64,000 nucleotides of DNA from Kuschelorhynchus macadamiae (lineage: Eukaryota > Arthropoda > Insecta > Coleoptera > Curculionidae): assembly GCA_030620095.1 (NCBI GenBank), contig JAUTXW010000870.1:1-64000 (forward strand). The letters are read 5' to 3'. Position 1 is the first letter of the stretch, and each line of letters begins with the position of its first letter. The notes below the pieces were generated by a model, which was given only the letters and a program-made list of their open reading frames with translations, did not search any database and had not been told where the DNA came from. A program made the position numbers and the translations under genes. Shown in pieces: positions 56,510 to 64,000 of this stretch.

Positions 56510-56905
56510 CTTCAAGTGCCGTACCCATATTCGGGCGTTGGCTATGGTCAGTAAGTGCCTTGAAACCTATCTTATATCAAGATGTATATGGTTTCTTGAA
56601 TGCACTACGCTAGACCATTATACTAGGGAATGTGTTCTACGTAGTGGTTTCCCGTTGCCTTCTACACAGTTGTGTCGTGTGGTGTATGTGTTGAGTAAGA
56701 GGCCTTGTTACTGTTCGCAGTCGACCCCAAGTCTACGAACAGAGTCGTTAATTTATTATCCCAACGACCAAAGGCACCTCGGGAAGGTACCGGACTAGGC
56801 ATATCGAGCACTCTTTATTTTAAAAAGTACCAGCTACGCCAAGTCTCGAACCCGCGCCTTCCGCGTGGAAGCCGGCTCTCTTACCACTGAGCCACCGAGG
56901 TGAAC
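56510..56905 (-). mobile_element. tRNA-derived SINE
   Basis: A 396-bp insert flanked by the 12-bp duplication ACTGCAAAATTT (56498-56509, 56906-56917). Read on the - strand it begins with a tRNA-like head: box A TGGCTCAGTGG (56894-56884) and box B GGTTCGAGAC (56852-56843). A body without reading frame follows, containing GAAGGCAACGGGAAACCACT. The tail ends CACTTGAAG without a poly-A run. It interrupts the right arm of H, whose sequence continues on both sides. Confidence 0.85.
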
Positions 56906-59668
56906 ACTGCAAAATTTGGGATGATAATTATAAAAATTAGGATTTTTGTTGTTGTTTATTAAAATAGACTGATATATTATATATTTTTGAGAAGCTTTTA
57001 AAAGGACAAATCAATTTCTGGACAAATATACAGGGTGTCCCATTAAAAAAAACACAACTTTGGGTCATATCTAAAAAATAACAACTCAAATGAAAAATAT
57101 GACTACGCCACTGGATCCAGCGTAAAAAATTGCATAAGCAGCAATTTTTCCCTTTGCGTTAAGTTAAGGATAACCCAAAATGCAAAATTTTCTATTTCGC
57201 CCTGTATCTCATAAACGAAGAAGGCTATGAAAATTTTGTTTACGGCTTCATGAGTTTCATAAAAAATTAGCTCAGGTTCGTGAAAACCGCAAGGTTCTAT
57301 CTTTAAAAATAAGCGAGATACCCTGCCTTTGCAACCAAATCCGGACACCCTGTACTCAGCAGTGGCGGTTATTCAGGTGAAGTAGGTGAAGTGCTAGTTC
57401 ACCAGGAGAAATAAACAAGCAAACATCTAACTATATTTATTATATATCTCTTAAAATTTAAGTTTTTACATTCATTTATTCACCTAATAAGCAAAAAATA
57501 AACTCTACATCTCGAATAAATAGTTTACTTGACCGTTGGCGATATGTCTTTTTAAAAGTTTCAATCGAACTTTATTATGACAGCTATAACAGTGGCGCAA
57601 ACCGCTTCGACTTTGCTGGAGGTGCTATGTTTAGTTTACGAGATTCCCACTACGTTGCCATGACAACGCGTAAGTGATGACGTCGACCGCATGGAAGATT
57701 AATGTTAACCAGCGCGTGGGGTGGTTGTTTACTTTTATTTTCTCGGATTTCCATGCAACCGATTAGTTCCTTTGCAGTTTACTTGACTGTTTTGTGTTAT
57801 ATTTATTTATAGTGTTGTTACAACTTTATTTGGTGTCGGGTTTATTAATTTAAATTATTGGTGAATCCGATCATGGATGTGGTTTGCATTTTGTTGGAAA
57901 CTCCATGTAATCGATGGAAGGAACAAGATCAGAGTTTTAATCGTCTTCCTGGTTTTCGGCGTACAAATGGTTATGTAGTGGTCAAATATTACAAACATTG
58001 TTTTGCTGCCCTTGTTTACTGGTTTCCAATAAATATTCAGTGTGGAATAAGGAAGGATTTGCAGGTATGTTAAATATATGAAGGTCTTTACATAAACATT
58101 AAGCCTCGGAGAACCATTTAAAATGCGAATTAATGCTAAAAACATTTGTAAAAAATTAGTGATGCAACGATTGTTGTTATACGATTACGATTAAAACCGA
58201 AATAATCGTACGATTACGATTATCAAGTAAAAAAACGTAAAAATATATACATAATATATTTTTTTATTTTTTAGAACAAATTTTAAAGAAAATAAATACA
58301 AACGCTAAACATATTAATAAATCACACCGAAAAACATTTAAAATCTAAAATAAAAAAGCAAATTAAACGCTAAAAAACCAAAATTATCTTATTTTTGGCT
58401 TTTAATATTGAAAATTAAATTTTTATTAAGAAAATTTTCGCAACCAAGTCGGTTTCTCTTGAGAGTTTGAATGTTCCCTGCTGTTGAAAATAACCTTTCC
58501 GACTGAACCGAGGATGGTTTGAATGATAAATATTGCTGTGCCAATTTCTTTAAATTTGGATAAAAAGTACTTTCAGACCAATATTTGAAAATATTTGCTC
58601 AATCTCGTCTTTGAAACCAGTGGCTGAAAATAAGAAAAAGCATTAGAGAAGCAGTATTCTAAAATTTATTTGAGGATATGTCTTTATTAAAACGGGAAGT
58701 CTATATGGCACTGACCAGCAAAATTTGACAGGGGCTCTCCCATTTCCGTATCGCTTATTAATTATTTGCAAATATCCCAAATTCCATCACTCGTAGAGAC
58801 TTTGGTTGCTAGAGGTTCATGTCCACTCTCTGGTACTTGTCCTACAGAGTCCTTTTCCACGACGGATAATAGAAGTCTTTTGGCATTTTCAATTATACGC
58901 TGGTGTCTAAATATCCGCGTATAATTGAATCCACTATCCTCGATTCTTAGAGATATAATTTTCATTTTCTTCGAGATCATTTAACCTCTGAGTCAAGTGT
59001 TGTTTTAAATTATCAACAATCATTTTCAAACTATCTTTCTCTTTGTCTAAAGATTCTTTATTCAGCACTTTAAAAAAGGGAGTTTATTAACGGGATTACA
59101 TCCGCTAAGGTAACTAGGTCTTTGCCGAGTGCCTTTGTAATATCATTGAAGTAGGACAGAAGTTTAACTACTTGTTCAACTAAGATCCACTGAAAAGTAC
59201 TGAGATCATATGAACATTAAAGTTTAGGTAATGCAGCTTGAATTGCGATGCGTTGTTTATTCAATCTATCTAGCATTGCATATGTATACAACTGACATGC
59301 TGTATTTGTGGAAATTTAGCCATAGCAGTAAGCATGTTTCGAGCATTATCAGTTACTAATGCTCGTAATGCCCCATTCGGCTAAGGCTTTGAACAAATTG
59401 TCAGCAATATTTTCTCCAGTATGGTTGTCACTTTCAAATGGCATTACCTCAAGACAAAAATTATGAGAAGCAAAATTGTTATCCAATCCATGTGCTGTTA
59501 TGCTTATAAAATCATTAATATTAGAAGAGGCATCACTGGTCCATAGGTCGGATGTCACGCACAAATATGGAATATTTTCTAATACGCTCTTTACTTTTGT
59601 TTTCGCTCTGGTAGACATGTCTGGAATTATTCAAGTGCATTACTTTTTTCGGAAGTATTTCTCTCCAA

Positions 59669-60121
59669 TTGGCAAAATTTTTTAAAAATATTAAAAATGT
59701 TAATATTTCATTCAAAACAGTAAATACTCTCAAGAGACATTTAGTAAGGACAAAGGACACAACCGATAAATTGTCCAGATCTGGGGTTTATGCACTAAAT
59801 TGTAGCGAATGTTCCACGACCTATGTGGGACAAACAGGTCGAAAAATTTCCACAAGGGTGAGAGAACATTTAAGCCTTGTCAACAAATTCAGAAATACGG
59901 ATGTAACTGAGACTGTTTCAGCTTTTGCCAATCATTTGTTGGAGTCAGGTCATGAATTTTCCATTTCTGACGTTGATGTTTTACATGAATGTCCGAAGGG
60001 GAAAAAGCTTGACCTTCTAGAAAAAATGGAAATAACCAAAGCTATAAAAAGTCCCATTCTCACTTGCGTTAACGATGTTTTTAATTTTGAACCAACCCTA
60101 ATATTTAACAATTTAATGTAA
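59669..60121 (+). CDS. Penelope GIY-YIG endonuclease domain, partial
   Basis: A 150-residue open frame. FFKNIKNVNISFKTVNTLKR is the usual linker before the domain. The core reads SGVYALNCSECSTTYVGQTG then RKISTRVREHLSL, with the GIY/YIG pair (GVY, YVG), the catalytic Arg (TR) and EH. Later FANHLLESGHEF and ECPKGKKLDLLEKMEI match the C-terminal helix with its conserved Glu. It would nick the target for retrotransposition. Upstream RT is missing, so it is a fragment although its frame is clean. Confidence 0.9.
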   Translation: MAKFFKNIKNVNISFKTVNTLKRHLVRTKDTTDKLSRSGVYALNCSECSTTYVGQTGRKISTRVREHLSLVNKFRNTDVTETVSAFANHLLESGHEFSISDVDVLHECPKGKKLDLLEKMEITKAIKSPILTCVNDVFNFEPTLIFNNLM

Positions 60122-60192
60122 TAATAATTGTAGGCAACCTTCATTTCATTCACTAATTCATAGAGTGAGAGTTTTTGGTTCTTTTCTTCGAC

Positions 60193-60262
60193 TAGTCCAG
60201 TGGTCTGTGGGTGGTTGCTTCGGCGTCTCACTCGGGTGGTCTGGGTTCGATCCCGTCTAGAG
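60193..60262 (+). ncRNA. tRNA-like segment (Glu-like), not a working tRNA
   Basis: Box A TAGTCCAGTGG (60193-60203) and box B GGTTCGATCCC (60244-60254) stand at tRNA spacing. The middle, CGGCGTCTCACTCGGG, resembles a tRNA-Glu anticodon arm with CTC. The acceptor stem does not close well. It may be the head of a SINE joined to a Penelope tail. Confidence 0.5.
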
Positions 60263-60358
60263 ACATGAATCCCTTTTTTAATACTTTTTTAATATTTTAT
60301 TTTGTTTATTCACGTGAGACTTAACCTCATTTTAATGTCCATCAAATATGTATAAGTA

Positions 60359-60361
60359 TAT

Positions 60362-60394
<33 letters not shown>
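60359..60394. repeat. TA-rich microsatellite
   Basis: TATATA runs between the tRNA-like segment and the hammerhead-like motif. Confidence 0.85.
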
Positions 60395-60396
<2 letters not shown>

Positions 60397-60503
60397 GTTG
60401 TTTATTTTGTTGTGCTTTAGTGTGTTTTATTCTATTTGTAAGTTATTGTTTTAGGATTTGTGAGTGTGATTATTTACTAAGGTTCTCTCTGTTGTTTGTA
60501 GGT

Positions 60504-60535
60504 CTGATGATGCTCGAAAGGGCGAAACACGTGTC
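60504..60535 (+). ncRNA. Hammerhead-ribozyme-like motif next to Penelope endonuclease
   Basis: CTGATGA (60504-60510), one extra T, stem GCTC/GGGC closed by a GAAA loop (60512-60523), GAAA (60524-60527), then the self-complementary CACGTGT and the triplet GTC (to 60535). The core order matches hammerhead ribozymes reported in Penelope-like elements. Stem I pairs poorly, so it may be decayed or act only as a dimer. Confidence 0.5.
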
Positions 60536-62332
60536 ATGTTTGTTGTGAATTAAAATTATAATTTAATGAGACCGAGACTTGGAGTCTTTTTCTATGTTTG
60601 TTTTTATAAAAATATTTATAAAATTGTTTGTAGAATCCAAAAATATAATAATATATATACCCACTTAAAAATATAAGTTTAGTTTGCTACGTCTTAGATT
60701 TTGTTTAAACCTTACAAGTTTACAAATTTTTATACAGGACTTATTTAATAGCTTACGCCATTTTCGAAATAATTCGCCGGTTCTGTATTTTTCGGACAAA
60801 TTTTCAAAAAAACAAATGTATTTTTGAAAATAACTAATATAACAAGAAACCGCCATTTTTTTTGTTAGAAGCCTCCTAATCATTTTAGTAAACACAGAAA
60901 TATTAATAATAATAATTAAAATTAATATTTTGATTTTGAATTTTCGCAAACAATGTATTTGCACGAATTGTAAAGGCACTATTTAACGCCCTGTATACAA
61001 CCCGCCAAAAAGCCAGCAAGATGGATAAGTGAACAGAATTTATAAGAACTTTCCTAATACCTCCCGATAACCCCATGTTGGTATTGCTTTCGAGCTCCGA
61101 ATTAACTGAGCCTGAAATGTTCGTAAAAACTTGCTTGATCGGTTTCGTCTATCCAGCAGTTTAGATAATTAAAAAAAAGGAAAAAGGCTATCCAAAAACA
61201 CGTGAAATCATGACAGTCTGGCCTGTTTATAGTATAATACACTTCGAGAAGGTTCGGGCCGTAAAAAGAGTTGTAAATCATACAGGCCGGCTAGTTTTAT
61301 TGACACAAAAATAACGTTAACGAGAACATAGTAATACTCTTAATAAATACTAAAGTATATGTCCCTACCTGCATTCACTTGTCCGGTCGAAATACTTTTA
61401 GACGTGTTGATCTTATTTTCATGAAAACGTTTTAGGTGGGTCCACATATTAGTTGTTGTATAGCCTTTTATGCCAGCATTTTTTCCACCTCTAGAAATTT
61501 CACGATTGGAGTACTTACACCTTGCCTTATTTGGATGTTCTTTGGATGGTACTTTTGAAATATGTCTCCATACGTCACTTCTTTCTTGTTTATTTTTTGA
61601 CGCCATTCAGAAACAAAATATACCTACTTAAACACAAGTCTATTCATCAAAATAACTCAGTATGTAATAAAATACGATTTAATTTATTTGAGCGTGAGAA
61701 TACCCTGATAATTATTTCAAACGCTTTTCCCAGCCGCAAGCCTCACTCCGTACTAATCGGATTTCGCGTTTCTCGCGTTTTAGAGGTCAAAGTTCAGCGC
61801 ATGGCCGGGGAATTACAGGTGGTTCTCAAAGTGAGCATACATTACAATAATCGTATAAATAAACGGCGGTTACGATTAATCGGAAAATCCTAATCGGAGA
61901 TTAATCGTAATCGTTTCATCACTTAAAAAATCAAAGCACTATAGCTGACACTTTAAAAGAAAATACTAAACTATATAATATACATTTTAACGAAAACCTG
62001 CGCTTAAATAGACTATATATGTGCTTGGTAACTGATGCAGTTTTGTACCTTGCAAAGCAAGAGTTAGTCTTTCGCGGCCCTGATGAGAGCAGCGAGTCAA
62101 TAAATAGGGGGAATTTTAAAAAGCTTTTAGGTTTATTAATATCGAGAAGTTCCCAAGACCTAAAAGATCATCACGAAAAAATTAACAATGTTTTTACTGG
62201 CGACTCGAAAACTATTCAAAACGAAATGATTAATTGAATTTAATTGAATGCTTTTCTGATTATTTAATTGATCATGAAAAAAATGAAATAATGAACACAC
62301 AATTAAGAAATCATGGTTCTTGGGATTAGACC

Positions 62333-63349
62333 GTGTCAAATTGGAATTACTATCCGACATTTCGCCTTCGAGCGAAGATCATTAAAAACTCAAAACCACC
62401 GAAGTCGAACCTCTCCGCAACCGAAAAAACAGCAAGGAAGACCTTAAACGAAGACGTAAACATTCTGGTACTTCCAGCAGATAAAGGCAACGCCACTCAA
62501 CTTTTGGACAACAACACCTATAAAGTTATGCAGGCAGACCCCACAAGTAGAATAGAAAGACGCATTACTAATTTGATTAACACATCCAGTCTACCACCAG
62601 CGGAGAAAAAATCATTAAAACCAAGCAGCTCCAAAATTCCCAGGTTCTACGGTCTTCCGAAGATACACAAGGACAACGTACCACTTCGACCGATCGTCAG
62701 TGCAATAGACTCGCCCACATACAAACTAGGTAAACATCTTTCAAATTTTCTTAATCCATTTACTGGAAAAACAGATTCTTTTATTAAAAAATCTGCACAT
62801 TTCGTGGAAAAACTGAAGACAATCCAGATGGATCGCGAAGATATTTTGGTCAGTTTCGATGTAAAATCACTTTACACAAATGTTCCTGTCAACGACTCAA
62901 TTTCCATTATATCAGACATACTGGATAATAATAATCTTGATAAGAACTTAATAGACCTAGTGGAAGCTTGTCTTACATCTACTTATTTCATTTTTCAAGG
63001 AACTTTTTATGAACAATCTTCAGGGGCAGCTATGGGATCTCCTCTATCGCCTGTGGTTGCGAATATCTTTATGGGAGCCTTTGAGGATATTGCTCTAACA
63101 TCCGCTCCACTAAAACCGAAGCACTGGTTTAGATATGTAGATGATGCTTTTGTTGTTTGGCCTCATGGACAGGATAAGCTCCTCATATTTCTGGACCACC
63201 TTAATCAGCAACATCATAATATCAAGTTCACGATGGAAATTGAATTTAATGGAACAATTCCCTTTCTAGATTTATGTGTTCAAAGGAAGGAAAATGGTAC
63301 ATTAGGACATTCTGTGTATAGAAAACAGACGCATACAAATAGATACTAG
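62333..63349 (+). CDS. Penelope-like reverse transcriptase
   Basis: A 338-residue open frame. Family signatures in order: VNILVLPADKGNATQLLDNN, RFYGLPKIHKDNVPLRPIVS, ILVSFDVKSLYTNVPVNDSI, GAAMGSPLSPVVANIFMGAF and FRYVDDAFVVWP with the catalytic YVDD. The thumb includes GTIPFLDLCVQRKENGTL. This RT is related to telomerase and distinct from LINE RTs. The first ~20 residues come from the tail-like segment; the real N-terminal part is shortened. The frame stops at 63347-63349, before the endonuclease, so the protein is truncated. Confidence 0.93.
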   Translation: MSNWNYYPTFRLRAKIIKNSKPPKSNLSATEKTARKTLNEDVNILVLPADKGNATQLLDNNTYKVMQADPTSRIERRITNLINTSSLPPAEKKSLKPSSSKIPRFYGLPKIHKDNVPLRPIVSAIDSPTYKLGKHLSNFLNPFTGKTDSFIKKSAHFVEKLKTIQMDREDILVSFDVKSLYTNVPVNDSISIISDILDNNNLDKNLIDLVEACLTSTYFIFQGTFYEQSSGAAMGSPLSPVVANIFMGAFEDIALTSAPLKPKHWFRYVDDAFVVWPHGQDKLLIFLDHLNQQHHNIKFTMEIEFNGTIPFLDLCVQRKENGTLGHSVYRKQTHTNRY

Positions 63350-63649
63350 ATATACGCATACACTAGTATTCAGAGCTATTTCGATTTCTGATCAAGATTC
63401 TTTAACATCGGAAACATCGAAAGTGACCGAAGCTCTCAGAGTGAATGGCTATTGAACTGAAGATATTACGCGTTCAATTAAAAGATATAGTAAACCAACT
63501 CCGCCAAAAGAGAATGATAAAAAGCCACCATTAGGTAGTGTTGTTCTTCCCTACATACATGGCACTACAGACAAAATAATACGATTACTTCCGCGGTCCA
63601 ACATATGTACAATCTTCAATACACATAAGAAGATTGGACAATGCTTGCG

Positions 63650-63985
63650 AAAGATCTTGTACCTTTTCAAATAGAAGGAGTATATAAAATTCCTTGCTCC
63701 TGTGGAGAAGTGTATGTGGGAGAAACAGGACGGTCAATATCAACTAGACTTAAGGAACATGAACGATGTATTAAAAAGAAATAAATTGTTTAATCTGCTG
63801 TAGCTGAACACCAGCATAACACTGGCCATTTCATAAATGTAAAGGAAACCAAGGTTCTAGCATCGGTTCCAGGTTTTTATAAACGAAAAGTTAGAGAATC
63901 TATTGAAATATTTAAACATACAAAAAATTTCAATAGAAACACGGGTTATGGTCTACATCACACGTGGAAACCGATCTTAACACAA
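63650..63985 (+). pseudogene. Penelope GIY-YIG endonuclease with stops
   Basis: The frame reads LVPFQIEGVYKIPCSCGEVY then VGETGRSISTRLKEHERC, with two TAA stops near 63782-63792, then AVAEHQHNTGHFI and RKVRESIEIFKHTKNFNRNT. The GVY/YVG pair, the catalytic Arg and the distal Glu are all present. The region 63350-63650 between RT and this domain is frameshifted. Confidence 0.88.
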
Positions 63986-64000
63986 GGTCACGGTTTGGCG

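Larger units (their letters stand above)
54562..57352. mobile_element. Mariner-like element H
   Basis: It starts CAGGGTGTCCGGATTTGG at 54562 and ends with the inverse at 57352, with TA at 54560-54561 and 57353-54. The arms are about 450 bp. Each has an outer unit with its own CAGGGTGTCC-type ends (54562-54903 and 57030-57352). The right arm is interrupted by a SINE (56510-56905). The transposase is on the - strand. Length is 2791 bp. Confidence 0.94.
59655..60600 (+). mobile_element. Penelope-like element 3' fragment inside hAT2
   Basis: It carries the GIY-YIG endonuclease end (59669-60121), then a tRNA-like segment, a TA-rich stretch and a hammerhead-like motif. Reverse transcriptase is absent, so it is 5'-truncated. 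The left junction is near 59655, where hAT2 coding sequence (CHVDRSG-type, - strand) stops. The right junction near 60600 is uncertain. Confidence 0.75.
58440..61606 (-). pseudogene. hAT2 transposase remnants: BED finger, catalytic part, dimerisation domain
   Basis: 61606-61340 encodes a BED zinc finger (SDVWRHI, ARCKYSNREI, TTNMWTHLKRFHE). 59618-59260 gives YLCVTSDLWTSDASSNINDF, SITAHGLDNNF, HTGENIADNLFKALAEWGI and ALVTDNARNMLTAM, which carry catalytic aspartates of hAT transposases. 58560-58440 gives YPNLKKLAQQYLSFKPSSVQ then SERLFSTAGNI and RNRL, the hAT dimerisation domain. Between these parts the frame is broken many times, and a Penelope-like insertion separates the BED part from the rest. 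Confidence 0.85.
58157..61923. mobile_element. hAT-type transposon hAT2 with BED finger, inside hAT1
   Basis: TAAAAAAT flanks it (58149-58156, 61924-61931), an 8-bp duplication as made by hAT elements. The ends are TAGTGATGCAACGATT and its inverse TCGTTTCATCACT. Subterminal CGATTACGATT repeats occur at both ends. The hAT1 exon reads KN|QSTIAD across it. A Penelope-like fragment is nested at about 59655-60600. The stretch 60605-61335 shows nothing I can name. Confidence 0.9.
57873..62236 (+). pseudogene. ZMYM1-like hAT transposase, first two exons
   Basis: Exon 1 (57873-58064) encodes MDVVCILLETPCNRWKEQDQ and ends FPINIQCGIRKDLQ before GTATGT. A 47-bp intron follows. Exon 2 starts at 58112 (NHLKCELMLKTFVKN), is interrupted by hAT2 after codon AAT, and resumes at 61932 with QSTIADTLKENTKLYNIHFN, LAKQELVFRGPDESSESINR and FTGDSKTIQNEMI. 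A small duplication near 62230 then breaks the frame (IECFSDYLIDHEKNEIMN follows). The LAKQ-LAFRG-DES-NRGN pattern is typical of this hAT branch. The catalytic domain is not present. Confidence 0.75.
57360..62300 (+). mobile_element. hAT-type transposon hAT1 (ZMYM1-like), 5' part
   Basis: A hAT-like terminus CAGTGGCGG lies at 57360, 8 bp from the end of element H. After about 510 bp come two exons of a ZMYM1-type hAT transposase on the + strand. The second exon is split by hAT2 at 58157. The frame fades at about 62290, where a Penelope-like element begins, so the 3' end is not seen. Confidence 0.7.
62300..64000 (+). mobile_element. Penelope-like element with RT and GIY-YIG, runs off the window
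   Basis: It starts close to 62300 with the same 70-base segment that follows the endonuclease piece at 15374. Then come the reverse transcriptase (62333-63349) and a GIY-YIG endonuclease (63650-63985). The 3' end lies beyond 64000. Confidence 0.88.

Noticed and set aside
56832..56905. A functional tRNA gene on the - strand
   Set aside because: It is the head of a 396-bp insert with one target duplication around the whole, so it is a SINE.
60193..60262. A functional tRNA-Glu gene
   Set aside because: Boxes A and B are good but the acceptor stem does not pair and it lies within transposon sequence; it is kept only as a tRNA-like segment.
60665..60979. hAT2 coding sequence on the - strand
   Set aside because: The open frame is rich in Ile, Lys and Asn from AT-rich DNA and shows none of the hAT blocks.
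62345..62385. Hammerhead motif on the - strand of the Penelope tail segment
   Set aside because: The inverse has GAAGGCGAAA-like pieces, but CTGATGA is replaced by TTAATGA and the stems do not form; it is also on the wrong strand for the element.

Overview
The window is AT-rich insect DNA (the transposon mix would suit a large beetle genome, but the order is an inference). All 64 kb lie inside one host gene, the catalytic subunit of DNA polymerase epsilon (POLE, + strand). Five consecutive exons are recognisable (12264-12382, 12464-12590, 12645-12832, 14919-15143, 42387-42524). They join in frame through GT-AG introns and encode part of the non-catalytic C-terminal half. Almost everything else is intron filled with transposable elements: an upstream intron of more than 12 kb, an intron of 2.1 kb that is mostly one Mariner-like element, one of 27.2 kb, and a last one of more than 21 kb that runs off the window.

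Layout. 1-4065: Mariner-like element A with long inverted repeats and a second one (A2) nested inside. 4133-12216: a MITE, a LINE fragment, and Mariner-like element B whose right inverted repeat was split by a LINE with a (TTTG)n tail. 12264-15143: POLE exons with Mariner-like element C between exons 3 and 4. 15144-23480: a Penelope endonuclease fragment and a decayed LINE (D) that carries a fold-back element (E) and a 500-bp tandem duplication. 23500-42024: a nest up to four levels deep. A transposase-like gene (N) is interrupted by a Copia retrotransposon, which holds a P element (itself holding Mariner-like I) and Mariner-like J. N is also interrupted by DNA transposon M, which carries an arthropod orphan protein and holds a fold-back element (L) and a second (TTTG)n-tail LINE. 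43020-53472: LINE F2 split by its sister F1 in antisense, and F1 split by LINE G. 53778-57352: a small MITE, a Penelope-like inverted repeat with a hammerhead-like motif, and Mariner-like H with a tRNA-derived SINE in one arm. 57360-64000: hAT1, whose exon is split by hAT2, which holds a Penelope endonuclease copy, followed by a Penelope-like element with reverse transcriptase that runs to the window edge.

Most element genes are broken by stops, frameshifts or deletions; the Penelope RT frame and the Copia integrase-RT frame are the longest clean ones. Target-site duplications and reading frames restored across insertions give firm boundaries and an order of events: N, then Copia and M, then P and J in Copia, then I in P. 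The least familiar items are transposon M, the hammerhead-like motifs, the fold-back derivatives E, J and L, and a module of about 62 bp reused inside inverted repeats of different Mariner families.
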